This document shows positions 44,140-53,159 of a DNA stretch of 64,000 nucleotides, in pieces. Position 1 is the stretch's first letter, and every line of letters starts with the position of its first letter. The notes under the pieces were generated by a model. The model was not told where the DNA came from. It worked only from the letters and a program-made list of their open reading frames with translations, and ran no database searches. Source of the stretch: DAHUYF01 sp963789275 (lineage in GTDB: Bacteria; Pseudomonadota; Alphaproteobacteria; ATCC43930; CGMCC-115725); assembly GCA_963789275.1 (NCBI GenBank), contig CAWBKF010000009.1, positions 62,001 through 126,000 on the forward strand, written 5' to 3'. Made by a program: the position numbers and the translations under genes.

Positions 44140-46008
44140 TCAGCTCCCGACCGCGCGGATGGCGAAGGTCACGTCGCGCGGCACCTGGTCGGCGAATTGC
44201 AGCGCGTAGAGCCGGGCATAGATGCCGTTCTGGCGCAGCAGCTCGCCGTGCGTGCCGGATTCGACGACGCGGCCGGCATCGACGACATGGATGAGGTCGG
44301 CGTCGATGACGGTGGCGAGGCGGTGCGCGATCACCACCGTGGTGCGGCCGTGCATCAGCGCCTTGAGCGCCGCTTGCACCTGGCGCTCCGATTCCATGTC
44401 GAGCGCCGAGGTCGCCTCGTCGAGCAGCAGGATCGGCGCGTTCTTGAGCATGGCGCGGGCGATCGAGAGCCGCTGGCGCTGGCCGCCGGAGAGCTTGATG
44501 CCGTGCTCGCCGACCTGGGTGTCGTAGCCGTCGGGCAGGCCGCGGATGAACTCGTCGGCTGCCGCCGCCTTGGCCGCGGCGACGATCTCCGCCTCGCTCG
44601 CGCCGAAGCGGCCATAGGCGATGTTGGCGCGCACCGTGTCGTCGAACAGGCTGACTTCCTGGCTCACCAGCGCGATGGCGCCGCGCAGGCTGGCGAGCGT
44701 GGCGTCGCGCACATCCATGCCGTCGATCGTTACTTCGCCCGCCGCCACGTCGTAGAAGCGCGGGATGAGGTTGAGGATGGTCGACTTGCCCGCGCCCGAG
44801 GCGCCCACCAACGCCACCGTCTTGCCCGCTGGCACCGCGAGGCTGACACCGCCCAGCGCCGTCTTGCCGTTGGCATAGGCGAAGCGTACGTCGTTGAAGC
44901 GCACTTCGCCGCCTTTGACCGCCAGCGGCCGCGCGTCGGGCGCCTCGCGGATTTCCGGCTCGACATCGAGCACGGTGAAGACGCGCTGCGCCGCCGCCAG
45001 CCCCTCCTGCAGATTGGCGTTGAGCCCGGCCAGCAGCTTCAGCGGCTGATAGGCGAGCAGCAGGGCGGTGATGAAAGAGAAGAAGGCGCCGGGGGTCTTG
45101 GCGTTGCTGATCACCTGGTGGCCGCCATAGAGGATGACCAGCGCCACGGCGATGCCGCCCAGCGCCTCCATCAGCGGCGAGGCGACGGCGCGGATGCGCT
45201 GGGCGCGCTCGACCAGCCCGTAGAGGCTCTCGATGATGGTTGCCGCGCGCTTCTGCTCATAGGCCTCCATGCCATAGGCCTTGACGTGGCGCGCGCCCTG
45301 GAAGGTCTGGTCGAGCAGCGTGGTGAACTGGCCGATTTCGGTCTGGGTGTTGGCGGAGACCCGCCGCATGCGCCGGCCGATGCTGACGATCGGGCGGATA
45401 GCGATGGGGAAGACGATGAAAGCGATCAGCGCCAGCAGCCAGTCCTGGTAGAACATCAGCGCGATCAGGAACACCGCCGTCACCGCCTCCTTGCCGATGC
45501 CGGCGAGCACGGTGGTGGTGGCGTTGCGCAGCATGCCGGCATCGTTGATGAAGCGCGAGATCAGCGTCCCGGTGGGATTGGCGTGGAAATAGGCGATATC
45601 GGCGCGCATCAGCCGCGCGAACAGGCTGAGCTGGATGTCGGCGACGACGCGCTGGCCGACCGTGGTCATCAGCACCGACTGCCAGTAATTGGCCAGCCCC
45701 TTGACCACGGCCAGCGCGATGACGGCGAGCGGGATGAGCAGCAGCAGATGCTCATCATGGGCGAAGAAGACCCGGTCGAGCATCGGCTCCATCAGCCAGG
45801 CATTGGCCGCCGTCGCCCCGGCCATCAACCCCATGCAGCCCAGCGCCACCGCCATGCGCCCGGCATATGGGCGCAGGAATTCGCGCGCCAGGCGAGTGAC
45901 CAGCGGTATCGTGCGATGGCTGAACTCGCCCGCCGGCACGAATCCCGGCCTGGGCTTGTCGGTTGGAGCGCTCAAATCGGGCTGCTTTCCCTCATCTCCG
46001 GCGATCAT
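44140..46008 (-). CDS. msbA: MsbA-type lipid exporter, ABC half-transporter
   Basis: The 622-residue protein fuses a six-helix membrane domain (about residues 40-345) to an ATPase. MsbA flips core-lipid A across the inner membrane. ATPase motifs are Walker A GASGAGKST (about 403-411), LSGGQRQRLSIARAM (about 506-520) and Walker B ILLLDEATSALD, then HRLATV. The substrate is inferred from the genes downstream (DUF374, waaA, lpxK, lpxL), which are all lipid A functions. The start at 46008 begins a polar N-terminus (MIAGDEGKQPDLSAP) before the first helix. The gap to the divergent lipid kinase (about 170 bases) should hold both promoters. Confidence 0.92.
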   Translation of the reverse strand: MIAGDEGKQPDLSAPTDKPRPGFVPAGEFSHRTIPLVTRLAREFLRPYAGRMAVALGCMGLMAGATAANAWLMEPMLDRVFFAHDEHLLLLIPLAVIALAVVKGLANYWQSVLMTTVGQRVVADIQLSLFARLMRADIAYFHANPTGTLISRFINDAGMLRNATTTVLAGIGKEAVTAVFLIALMFYQDWLLALIAFIVFPIAIRPIVSIGRRMRRVSANTQTEIGQFTTLLDQTFQGARHVKAYGMEAYEQKRAATIIESLYGLVERAQRIRAVASPLMEALGGIAVALVILYGGHQVISNAKTPGAFFSFITALLLAYQPLKLLAGLNANLQEGLAAAQRVFTVLDVEPEIREAPDARPLAVKGGEVRFNDVRFAYANGKTALGGVSLAVPAGKTVALVGASGAGKSTILNLIPRFYDVAAGEVTIDGMDVRDATLASLRGAIALVSQEVSLFDDTVRANIAYGRFGASEAEIVAAAKAAAADEFIRGLPDGYDTQVGEHGIKLSGGQRQRLSIARAMLKNAPILLLDEATSALDMESERQVQAALKALMHGRTTVVIAHRLATVIDADLIHVVDAGRVVESGTHGELLRQNGIYARLYALQFADQVPRDVTFAIRAVGS

Positions 46009-46179
46009 AGCATGCGCGGCGCGCCCGGGCGCCTATCCTCGACGCCTCTTACCGGAGCCCGGCAAGCGAGGCAAGCGGCGGGATTTTAACGCCGTTTTCA
46101 TATCGCGGCGGCGCTGATGATGCTTAACGCATGACGCGCGCGCCGGCTTCGGCTATGGAGGCGCCGTGAAGGGGGGATA

Positions 46180-47094
46180 ATGGATACAGTCGAGAGGCGG
46201 GCGCGGCGCCTCCTGGTCATCTACAACCCGATCGCCGGCGGGCGCAAGCGGCGGCGCCTGGCGGCGTGGCTCGGCCATCTCGCGGCGCTGGGCGCCGAGG
46301 TGACCCTGGCCGAGACCGAGGCGCCGCACCATGCCGAGGCGCTGGCCCGGGCCGCCGATCCCGACCGCGTCGATGCGGTCGCGGTCGCCGGCGGCGACGG
46401 CACCATCAACGAGGCGGTGAACGGCCTCGCGGCATCGCGCCTGCCGCTGGCGCTGCTGCCCCTGGGCACCGCCAATGTGCTGGCCAACGAGATCGGCTTG
46501 CCGCGCCGGCTTGCGGCCTTGGCGCGCATTGCCGCCTTCGCCCCCGCCCGGCCGGTCTGGCCGGGCGAAGCGATGCCGGAGAGCGGCGAAGGGCGGCGGT
46601 TCCTCATCATGGCCGGCATCGGCTTCGACGCCGAGGTGGTCGAGCATCTCGACCTCGCCTGGAAGCGCCGCGCCGGCAAGCTCGCCTATGTCGCGAGCAT
46701 CGTCGGCCGCTTGCGGGATTACCGCGAGCGCTGCTATCGCGCCGAGTTCGACGGCGCCGCGGTCGAGGGCGCCTCGCTGGTCGCTGCCAAGTCGCATTTC
46801 TATGGCGGCCGCTTCGTGCTCGCGCCCGCGGCACGGCTCGACCAGCCCTCGCTGCAGCTCGTGGTGTTCGGGCGCGCCGGGCGGGGGGCGGCACTGGGCT
46901 ATCTCGCGGCGATGGGCCTCGGCCGGCTACAGCATTGCCGCACGTTGCGCATCCTCTCGGGAGAAGTGCTGCACCTCCTCGAGCCCGCCGGCGCGCCGGT
47001 GCAGCTCGACGGCGACATCCGGCTGCGGCTCCCCGCGCGCATCGCCATCGCCCGGACGCCACTGCAGCTCATCCAGCCCGCCGCCAACGCGTAG
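46180..47094 (+). CDS. Diacylglycerol kinase-family lipid kinase
   Basis: The 304-residue soluble protein is a DAGK-catalytic-domain lipid kinase. It has YNPIAGGRKRRRL (15-27), the nucleotide loop GGDGTINEAV (71-80), PLGTANVLANEIGLPR (94-109) and MAGIGFDAEVVEHLDLAWKR. Family members phosphorylate diacylglycerol, sphingosine or related lipids. YegS/BmrU-type relatives in this size class have uncertain lipid substrates. The GGAGGCGCC before its ATG is a plausible ribosome site. It is divergent from msbA, so membrane-lipid function is the common theme. It is single, followed by a repeat element. Confidence 0.85.
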   Translation: MDTVERRARRLLVIYNPIAGGRKRRRLAAWLGHLAALGAEVTLAETEAPHHAEALARAADPDRVDAVAVAGGDGTINEAVNGLAASRLPLALLPLGTANVLANEIGLPRRLAALARIAAFAPARPVWPGEAMPESGEGRRFLIMAGIGFDAEVVEHLDLAWKRRAGKLAYVASIVGRLRDYRERCYRAEFDGAAVEGASLVAAKSHFYGGRFVLAPAARLDQPSLQLVVFGRAGRGAALGYLAAMGLGRLQHCRTLRILSGEVLHLLEPAGAPVQLDGDIRLRLPARIAIARTPLQLIQPAANA

Positions 47095-47101
47095 CGCTGG
47101 T

Positions 47102-47139
47102 CGGCGGCGGCGTCAGCGGTCGCATGGCAACCGCGAAAG
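47102..47139. repeat. Palindromic element, copy 2 (degenerate)
   Basis: The segment just after the lipid kinase reads GTCAGCGGTCGCATGGCAAC then CGCGAAAGCC. It shares the second stem (imperfect CGGTCGC/GCAACCG at 47117-47123/47127-47133) and the CGAAAGCC trailer with the element at 8.9 kb and 54.7 kb. The first stem is not clear. Confidence 0.5.
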
Positions 47140-47187
47140 CCGGCCTTGTCCGGGATGTGGGTCTCGCGACCGCCGGGCGGGTGAGGA

Positions 47188-48021
47188 TCAAGCCTTGAGC
47201 GGCAGCCAGATCTCGAGGCCGCCTGTGCCGCTGCGCGGATCGAACGCCTCGCCGTAGCGCTCGAAGGTCGGCGCATCGGCCAGCTCGCGCCCGGACTCCG
47301 GCAGCCACTTGTTCCAGATCGTCTTCCATGTCCGGCGGATGCTCGAGACGTGATCGCGATGCGTGAACACCGCATAACGCTGCGCCGGGATCCGCAGCCG
47401 GGCGAATTCGCCGGGCAGATCTGAAAAGCCGCTGACCTCGACACCGGTGATGTAGTCCATATTGCCCTCGTCGTCGCCGTTGCAGCACACGCCGTAGGTC
47501 GTCCGCCCGACCTGACCGAGGATGGCGCCGATATGCGGCTCGAAGCGCTGCCACTGCGCCGGAACGCCGGCAATGGTCTCGTCGTTGTAGCGCTCACTGA
47601 GCCCGGCGATGAGCAGCGGCTTGCCGGTCTCGAAGCGCGGCGGGTCGAGGGTCGCGAACAGGCTTTCGTTCATCTTGATCGGCTCCACGAGGCTGAGAGT
47701 GTCGAGCAGGCGCCCCGCGCGGACCGCCTCGGGGGTCGCCCCGAACTGGTCGCGAAACGCCCGGGTGAAGGCCTCGTGGGAGCCGTAGCCGGCATCGAGC
47801 GCGACGGCCAGGATGTCGGGCGCGCCATTGGCGAGCGACCGCGCCGCCTCGCTCAACCGGCGGCCCCGCACATAGCGCATCGCCGACCGGCCGGTCGCCG
47901 CGCCGAAGGCCCGCACCAGGTGGTGGCGCGAGACGCCGGCGATCGCCGCGATCTCGTCGAGCGTGATCTCGCTCGCGAAATGGCTTTCGACGAACCAGAG
48001 CGCCTTCTCGACCGGGTTCAT
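47188..48021 (-). CDS. AraC-family regulator with GyrI-like effector-binding domain
   Basis: The 277-residue protein has an N-terminal AraC DNA-binding domain (two HTH units: ITLDEIAAIAGVSRHHLVRAF and ILAVALDAGYGSHEAFTRAF). A C-terminal GyrI-like domain follows (about 125-275, with ETGKPLLIAGLSERYNDETI, YGVCCNGDDEGNMDYITGVE and RYAVFTHRDHVSSI). This Rob/SoxS-like layout binds drugs or small hydrophobic molecules. The ATG at 48021 is preferred over a GTG at 48033 because GGGAG lies seven bases before it. It stands alone; the genes on either side give no hint of its regulon. Confidence 0.85.
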   Translation of the reverse strand: MNPVEKALWFVESHFASEITLDEIAAIAGVSRHHLVRAFGAATGRSAMRYVRGRRLSEAARSLANGAPDILAVALDAGYGSHEAFTRAFRDQFGATPEAVRAGRLLDTLSLVEPIKMNESLFATLDPPRFETGKPLLIAGLSERYNDETIAGVPAQWQRFEPHIGAILGQVGRTTYGVCCNGDDEGNMDYITGVEVSGFSDLPGEFARLRIPAQRYAVFTHRDHVSSIRRTWKTIWNKWLPESGRELADAPTFERYGEAFDPRSGTGGLEIWLPLKA

Positions 48022-48118
48022 GCCAACTCCCACTCGGACACGGCCACGTTATGCCCAGTGCTCGCGCGGCTCGCTTGATCGCGGTTGACCAGGCGCCTCA
48101 CGGCGCCGGTGTCGCTCC

Positions 48119-49459
48119 CTAAGATCCCGCCACCGTCATGCCGTCGATGCGCAGCGTCGGCGCGTCGAGGCCGGTCCTGAACTCGAGGTCGCTCGCCGCG
48201 GCGAGATGGGCGAACATCTCCTTGAGGTTGCCGGCCACCGTCAGCTCGCTGACGGCATAGGTGAGCTCGCCGTTCTCGATCCAGAATCCCGCGGCGCCGC
48301 GGCTGTAATCGCCGGTGACGCCATTGATGCCCTGGCCCATGAGCTCGGTGACATAGAAGCCCGATTGGATGTCGCCGATCAATTCCTGCGCCGTCACCGC
48401 GCCGGGCTCGAGCCAGAGATTGGTCGGCGACGGGCCCGGCGGCGAGGAAGTGCCGCGGCTGGCATGGCCGGTGCTCCTCAGCTTGAGCTGGCGCGCCGAA
48501 GCGAGATCGAGCAGCCAGGTGGTCAGCACGCCGTCCTCGATGATGGCGCGGCGATGATTGGCGATGCCCTCGCCGTCGAATGGCTTGGAGCGAAGCCCGC
48601 GCTTCTTGTGCGGCTCGTCGATCACCGTCACGCCGGTGGCGAAGACGCGCTGGCCGAGCTTGTCTTTGAGGAAGCTGGTGCCGCGCGCCACCGCCGGGCC
48701 GCTGATGGCGCCGGCAAGATGGCGCAGCAGGCTCGAGGCGATTCGGGGCTCGTATATCACCGGCACCTGGCAGGTGGCGACTTTGCGGGCGTCGAGCCGG
48801 CGCACCGCGCGCGTGCCGGCCTCGCGGCCGATCTCCGCGGGGTCGCGCAGATCCGCGGCATGGACGGCGCTGCTGTAGGCATAGTCGCGCTCCATGCCCG
48901 TGCCTTCGCCGGCGAGCACGGCAGCGCTCACCGAATGGCCGGTGCCGGCATAGCCGCCGGCAAAGCCGTTGGAGGCGGCCATCGCCACGCGCGAGCGGCC
49001 CCAGCCGGCTTCCGCGCCTTCGGAATTGGTGACCCCGGGCACGGCGCGCGCCGCCTCCTCGGCGGCGGCAGCGCGCTCGATCAGCCGCTCGGGCGACGGT
49101 TCCTCGGCGTCGATCATGTCGAGCTCGGGCCAGGACCGCACGATCTCCCCGGGCTCAGCCAGGCCGCAATAGGGATCTTCCGGCACCGCCTTGGCCATCG
49201 CGATGGCGCGCTCGACCAGCGGCGCGATGGCGCTGCTGGCGCGGTCGTTGGACGAGACGATCGCCTGGCGCTTGCCGATCAGCACGCGCAGGCCGAGATC
49301 GTAACTCTCCGAGCGCTCGAGCTTCTCGATCTTGCCAAGGCGCTGGGCGTGCGACAGCGAGACGCCTTCGAACAGCACGGCGTCGGCCTGGTCGGCGCCG
49401 GCGCGGCGCGCCTTGGCGATGAGCTCGCCGAGAAAGTCGAGGGCGGTATCCTGCGGCAT
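48119..49459 (-). CDS. pmbA: TldD/PmbA-family metalloprotease subunit PmbA
   Basis: PmbA/TldE and TldD form a heterodimer that cleaves unfolded peptides such as antibiotic precursors. The 446-residue protein has the N-terminal domain with LGLRVLIGKRQAIVSSND and NGFAGGYAGTGHSVSAAV. The C-terminal motifs are FDGEGIANHRRAIIEDGVLT, then GINGVTGDYSRGAAGFWIEN near the end. It lacks the HExxxH zinc motif, as PmbA does. The ATG at 49459 follows GAGGAAC by eight bases. Its partner tldD is 10 kb away (59.2-60.7 kb), which is usual for this pair. It is monocistronic here. Confidence 0.9.
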   Translation of the reverse strand: MPQDTALDFLGELIAKARRAGADQADAVLFEGVSLSHAQRLGKIEKLERSESYDLGLRVLIGKRQAIVSSNDRASSAIAPLVERAIAMAKAVPEDPYCGLAEPGEIVRSWPELDMIDAEEPSPERLIERAAAAEEAARAVPGVTNSEGAEAGWGRSRVAMAASNGFAGGYAGTGHSVSAAVLAGEGTGMERDYAYSSAVHAADLRDPAEIGREAGTRAVRRLDARKVATCQVPVIYEPRIASSLLRHLAGAISGPAVARGTSFLKDKLGQRVFATGVTVIDEPHKKRGLRSKPFDGEGIANHRRAIIEDGVLTTWLLDLASARQLKLRSTGHASRGTSSPPGPSPTNLWLEPGAVTAQELIGDIQSGFYVTELMGQGINGVTGDYSRGAAGFWIENGELTYAVSELTVAGNLKEMFAHLAAASDLEFRTGLDAPTLRIDGMTVAGS

Positions 49460-49717
49460 GACGGTTCCTCGGGGCGGTCTGCCCCTCTCCATGGCTATAT
49501 GGGCTGCCCGCGGCGGCGGTTACAGCGTGAAGATGCGGCGCGTCGTGCGGGCCTTGTTGAGTAAATGCGTGCGCCGGTCGATAACCGGCATGCGTCCTCC
49601 CCTTGCCGGCCACGCTAGCGCACGGCTAAAAACTTCGCCAGCGAGCGCGCCGCCCTCGCTCTGCTAATCTTCGGCGTCGACCCCATCTCTTGGGGGTAAC
49701 CGCTTGGGGAGGGGAGC

Positions 49718-50632
49718 ATGAGCTGGCTGCCGACGCAGGATCCCGCGGCCGAGCCCGAGCCGGGCGCCGTCGAGATGGCGATCGTGCCGCGCGCGCGCGA
49801 TCTCGGCGACGGCTTCATGGTCGCGCGCCTGCTGCCTTTCGCCAAGCGGCGCATGATCGGCCCGTTCATCTTCTTCGACGCCATCGGGCCGGCCGATTTT
49901 GCCGCCGGGCGCGGCCTCGATGTCCGGCCGCATCCGCATATCGGCCTCGCTACCGTGACCTATCTCTTCGAGGGCGAGATCCTGCACCGCGACAGCCTCG
50001 GCAACGTCCAGCCGATCCGGCCGGGCGAGGTCAATTGGATGACCGCCGGCAGCGGCATCACCCATTCCGAACGCAGCGACGCGGCGCTGCCCCAGAAGCC
50101 GTCGCGGCTACACGGTATCCAGTCCTGGGTGGCGTTGCCGCGGCGTGACGAGGAGACGGCGCCGGCTTTTGCGCATTATGCGCGCGCGAGCCTGCCGGTG
50201 ATCGAGGGCGAGGGCAAGAGCGTGCGATTGATCGCCGGCAGCTTCGGGGCCAAGCGCGCGCCGGTCGAGACCTTCTCGCCGATGCTCTATGCCGATGCCG
50301 TGCTCGACCCTGGCGCGCGGCTAGCACTTCCGGCCGAGCATGAGGAGCGTGGCGCCTATCTCGTCGCGGGGGCGGTCACGATTGGCGGCGAGAGCCACGC
50401 GCCGGGGACCCTGCTGGTCTTCCGCCCCAAGGCGGAGATCGTAATCACCGCGCCGCTAGGCGCGCGGCTGATGCTGCTCGGTGGCGCGCCGCTCGATGGG
50501 CCGCGCCATATCTGGTGGAACTTCGTTTCGAGCTCCGAGGCGCGCATCGCCGCGGCCAAGGCCGATTGGAAGGCCGGCCGCTTTGCCCCCGTGGCCGGCG
50601 ACGGCGAATTCATTCCGCTGCCGGAAGGATGA
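49718..50632 (+). CDS. Pirin family protein
   Basis: The 304-residue bicupin has the N-terminal iron site RPHPHIGLATVTYLFEGEIL, with GSGITHSERSD later, giving the pirin His-His-His-Glu set. The motif after it (GIQSWVALP) and the second cupin (LVAGAVTIGGES) complete the fold. Bacterial pirins are iron dioxygenases with weak quercetinase activity or redox-linked regulators; the true role here is unknown. The GGGGAGGGGAG before the ATG is a very strong ribosome site. It is followed by cheZ, though a palindrome and a CtrA-like box separate the two. Confidence 0.88.
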   Translation: MSWLPTQDPAAEPEPGAVEMAIVPRARDLGDGFMVARLLPFAKRRMIGPFIFFDAIGPADFAAGRGLDVRPHPHIGLATVTYLFEGEILHRDSLGNVQPIRPGEVNWMTAGSGITHSERSDAALPQKPSRLHGIQSWVALPRRDEETAPAFAHYARASLPVIEGEGKSVRLIAGSFGAKRAPVETFSPMLYADAVLDPGARLALPAEHEERGAYLVAGAVTIGGESHAPGTLLVFRPKAEIVITAPLGARLMLLGGAPLDGPRHIWWNFVSSSEARIAAAKADWKAGRFAPVAGDGEFIPLPEG

Positions 50633-50638
50633 TGCCGC

Positions 50639-50653
50639 TTAACGCAAGGTTAA
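50639..50653 (+). promoter_or_regulatory. CtrA-like box TTAA-N7-TTAA upstream of cheZ
   Basis: TTAACGCAAGGTTAA lies 48 bases before the cheZ ATG. It is TTAA, seven bases, TTAA, the spacing of the CtrA response-regulator box of alphaproteobacteria, which often controls motility and chemotaxis genes. The full consensus ends TTAAC; here it is TTAAG. The same bases form a 9-bp stem (50635-50643/50649-50657), so a terminator for the pirin gene is an alternative, although no T run follows. Confidence 0.5.
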
Positions 50654-50700
50654 GCGGTCGCTGGCATAGTCGCGCCGGTTCGGGGAGCGGCCCCGAGGTC

Positions 50701-51321
50701 ATGGAGCAGGCAATGGAGGGTGGCGAAAACACCGGCCTGCGGCAGCTGGTCGGCGAGGCCGTCCGCGCCGAATTCACCGGCATGTTCGAGGAGCTGCGCC
50801 GCTTCGTCGACCGCCGCATCGCCGAGCTCAGCACCGAGATCCACGCGACCGTCGAGATGGTCGATTTCAGCGAGACCAACCTGACGAAGCAGCTGGCGCG
50901 CATGCATCAGCAGCTCTCGCGCGTGGTGGCGCTGCCCGCGGCGGCGACGCGCAATTCCGGCCTCGAGCTGGCCGGCGTGGTGCAGGCGACCGAGGACGCT
51001 GCCAACCGCATCATGGGAGCGGCCGAGAAGATCAGCGCCGCGCTCAATGACGTGGATCCCAAGCCGGCGGTGCTTGAGCAGGTCAACGCCATCTTCGAGG
51101 CCTGCAGCTTCCAGGATCTGACCAGCCAGCGCATCCGCCGCGTGCTCGACCAGCTCACCGCGGTCGACAATATGCTGGCGCAGATGGCCGAGCACACCCA
51201 GCACCCTCCGGAAGGCGAGGGGACGGACCAACCGCGCGAGCCAATCCGTCTCACCTTCGAGATGCTTGGCACCGGCCCCGATCTCGCGCAGAGCGAGATC
51301 GATCGGCTCATGTCGGGCTGA
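50701..51321 (+). CDS. cheZ: CheZ-type phosphatase of CheY-P
   Basis: CheZ dephosphorylates CheY. The 206-residue helical protein has the catalytic motif ACSFQDLTSQRIRRVL. Its D139 and Q143 have the same four-residue spacing as D143 and Q147 of E. coli CheZ. A long amphipathic hairpin (about 30-150) and a C-terminal tail with GPDLAQSEIDRLMSG complete it; the C-terminal helix would bind CheY. The ATG at 50701 follows a GGCCCCGAGGTC purine-rich stretch. It lies 12 kb from the che cluster, behind a CtrA-like box. CheZ in an alphaproteobacterium that also keeps cheD without cheC is worth noting. Confidence 0.87.
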   Translation: MEQAMEGGENTGLRQLVGEAVRAEFTGMFEELRRFVDRRIAELSTEIHATVEMVDFSETNLTKQLARMHQQLSRVVALPAAATRNSGLELAGVVQATEDAANRIMGAAEKISAALNDVDPKPAVLEQVNAIFEACSFQDLTSQRIRRVLDQLTAVDNMLAQMAEHTQHPPEGEGTDQPREPIRLTFEMLGTGPDLAQSEIDRLMSG

Positions 51322-51346
51322 TCCCGCGCCGCCTGCCGCCGTCCCG

Positions 51347-52855
51347 CTACTTCCAGATCGGCTTGCCGCTTCCCGGCAAGCCATAGCTCACCCATTTCGC
51401 CGTCACCTCGGCGATGATCTTGTCGCTCATCCGGATCTGGCGGCCCCACTCGCGGCGCGTCTCGGGCGGCCATTTGTTGGTGGCGTCGAGCCCGATCTTG
51501 CCGCCGAGTCCCGATTCAGGCGCGGCGAAATCGAGATAGTCGATCGGCGTGTTCTCGATCACCGTGATGTCGCGCGCCGGGTCCATGCGGGTGGCGATCG
51601 CCCACATTACGTCCTTCCATTGCCGCGCATCGATGTCATCATCGACGATGATGACGAATTTGGTGTAGACGAACTGGCGCAGAAACGACCACACGCCCAT
51701 CATCACCCGCTTGGCGTGGCCGGGATAGGCCTTGCGGATCGACACCACGGCGATACGATAGGAACAGCCTTCGGGCGGCAGCCAGAAATCGATGATCTCC
51801 GGGAATTGCTGCTGCAGGAGCGGGATGAACACTTCGTTGAGCGCTTCGCCCAGCACCGAGGGCTCATCGGGCGGCCGGCCGGTGAAGGTCGAGAGATAGA
51901 TCGGGTCGCGCCGCATGGTGATGGCGCTGATGCGGAACACCGGGAAGCGCTCGACCGCGTTGTAGTAGCCGGTGTGGTCGCCATAGGGCCCTTCCTCGCC
52001 CTGCTCATCGAGCGAGACATGGCCTTCGAGCACGATCTCCGCCTGCGCCGGCACCTTGAGCGGGACGGTCTTGCACTCGACCAGCTCGACCTTGCGGCCG
52101 CGCAGCAGCCCCGCGAACTGGTATTCCGACAGCGTGTCCGGCACTGGCGTCACCGCCGCGAGGATGGTGCCGGGATCGGCGCCGATCACCGCCGCCGCCG
52201 GCAGCGGCTCCCGCTTCTGCTCTGCCCAGCGGCGATGGTGCTGTGCGCCGCCGCGGTGCCGGAGCCAGCGCATCAAGGTGGTGTCGCGCCCGGTCACCTG
52301 CATGCGGTAGATGCCGAGATTGTAGTCGTCCTCGCGCCGCTCGCCCGGCCCTTTCGTCACCACCAGCGGCCAGGTGATGAGCGGCGCCGGCTCGCCCGGC
52401 CAGCAGCTCTGGATCGGCAGCTTGCCGAGATCGATGCCGTCGCCGGTGAGCACCACCTCCTGGCAAGGCGCGCCGCCGACCGTACGCGGCTTCATCGCCA
52501 GCACCGTCTTGAGCAGCGGCAGCAGCTCCAGCGCCTCGCGCCAGCCGCCCGGCGGCTCGGGCTGGCGCAGGAAGGCCAGCGTCTCGCCGATCTCGCGCAG
52601 CTGACCGGGCTGGCGATCCATGCCCCAGGCGACGCGCTCCACCGTGCCGAAGAGGTTGGTCAGCACCGGCATGCCATAGCGTTCGCCGTCGGGCCGCCGC
52701 ACATCCTCGAACAGCGCCGCCGGGCCTTGCTCCGCGAGCAGCCGCGTATGGATCTCGGTGATCTCCAGCACCGGCGAGACCGGCGCCGTGACGCGCACCA
52801 GCCGGCGCTCCGCCTCGAGGCGGGTCATGAAGTCGCGCAGCGACGCGTAGGGCAT
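51347..52855 (-). CDS. ubiD: UbiD-family decarboxylase
   Basis: UbiD-type enzymes need prenylated FMN to decarboxylate aromatic or alpha,beta-unsaturated acids; in ubiquinone synthesis the substrate is 3-polyprenyl-4-hydroxybenzoate. The 502-residue protein has LGIYRMQVTGRDTTLMRWL, the active-site EEGPYGDHTGYYN (E near 287-288), then FTGRPPDEPSVLG and VIVDDDIDARQWKDVMWAIA. All expected binding residues are visible. The paired prenyltransferase ubiX is not in the window, but ubiA is about 1.5 kb away. A role in ubiquinone is therefore likely; other UbiD acids cannot be ruled out. Confidence 0.9.
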   Translation of the reverse strand: MPYASLRDFMTRLEAERRLVRVTAPVSPVLEITEIHTRLLAEQGPAALFEDVRRPDGERYGMPVLTNLFGTVERVAWGMDRQPGQLREIGETLAFLRQPEPPGGWREALELLPLLKTVLAMKPRTVGGAPCQEVVLTGDGIDLGKLPIQSCWPGEPAPLITWPLVVTKGPGERREDDYNLGIYRMQVTGRDTTLMRWLRHRGGAQHHRRWAEQKREPLPAAAVIGADPGTILAAVTPVPDTLSEYQFAGLLRGRKVELVECKTVPLKVPAQAEIVLEGHVSLDEQGEEGPYGDHTGYYNAVERFPVFRISAITMRRDPIYLSTFTGRPPDEPSVLGEALNEVFIPLLQQQFPEIIDFWLPPEGCSYRIAVVSIRKAYPGHAKRVMMGVWSFLRQFVYTKFVIIVDDDIDARQWKDVMWAIATRMDPARDITVIENTPIDYLDFAAPESGLGGKIGLDATNKWPPETRREWGRQIRMSDKIIAEVTAKWVSYGLPGSGKPIWK

Positions 52856-52952
52856 GGGAACCTTGTCTTAACGCCGGGCGTGGCACTATAGGTCGACACT
52901 GCGCCCCGAGCCACCATCGGCCGCCGGCGGCGCCGTTACGGGATCGCTAACC

Positions 52953-53159
52953 ATGGCACGCTATTGGGTGATCGGCGGCGAATACGCCGATATAAGTTTC
53001 GAGCATCTCGCCCCCGGCGTGCGTGAAGAGCGCCACGGGCCGTTCGCGAGCTATGGCGAAGCCTACGCCGTCTGGCAGGAGCGCGCGCGCTCCACCATCG
53101 ACCATGCGTTGATCCGCTTCCGCATCGTCGAGGAAGACAACGACAGGCTAGCGTCCTAG
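52953..53159 (+). CDS. DUF4170 small protein
   Basis: The 68-residue protein MARYWVIGGEYADISFEHLA to FRIVEEDNDRLAS matches the alphaproteobacterial DUF4170 family: a small alpha-beta fold with YWVIGGEY and GPFASYGEAYAVWQERA. No function is known. It overlaps the end of the convergent methyltransferase gene by four bases (53156-53159), so it is tightly packed. The family often sits beside ubiquinone genes in alphaproteobacteria, as here with ubiD and ubiA. Confidence 0.8.
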   Translation: MARYWVIGGEYADISFEHLAPGVREERHGPFASYGEAYAVWQERARSTIDHALIRFRIVEEDNDRLAS

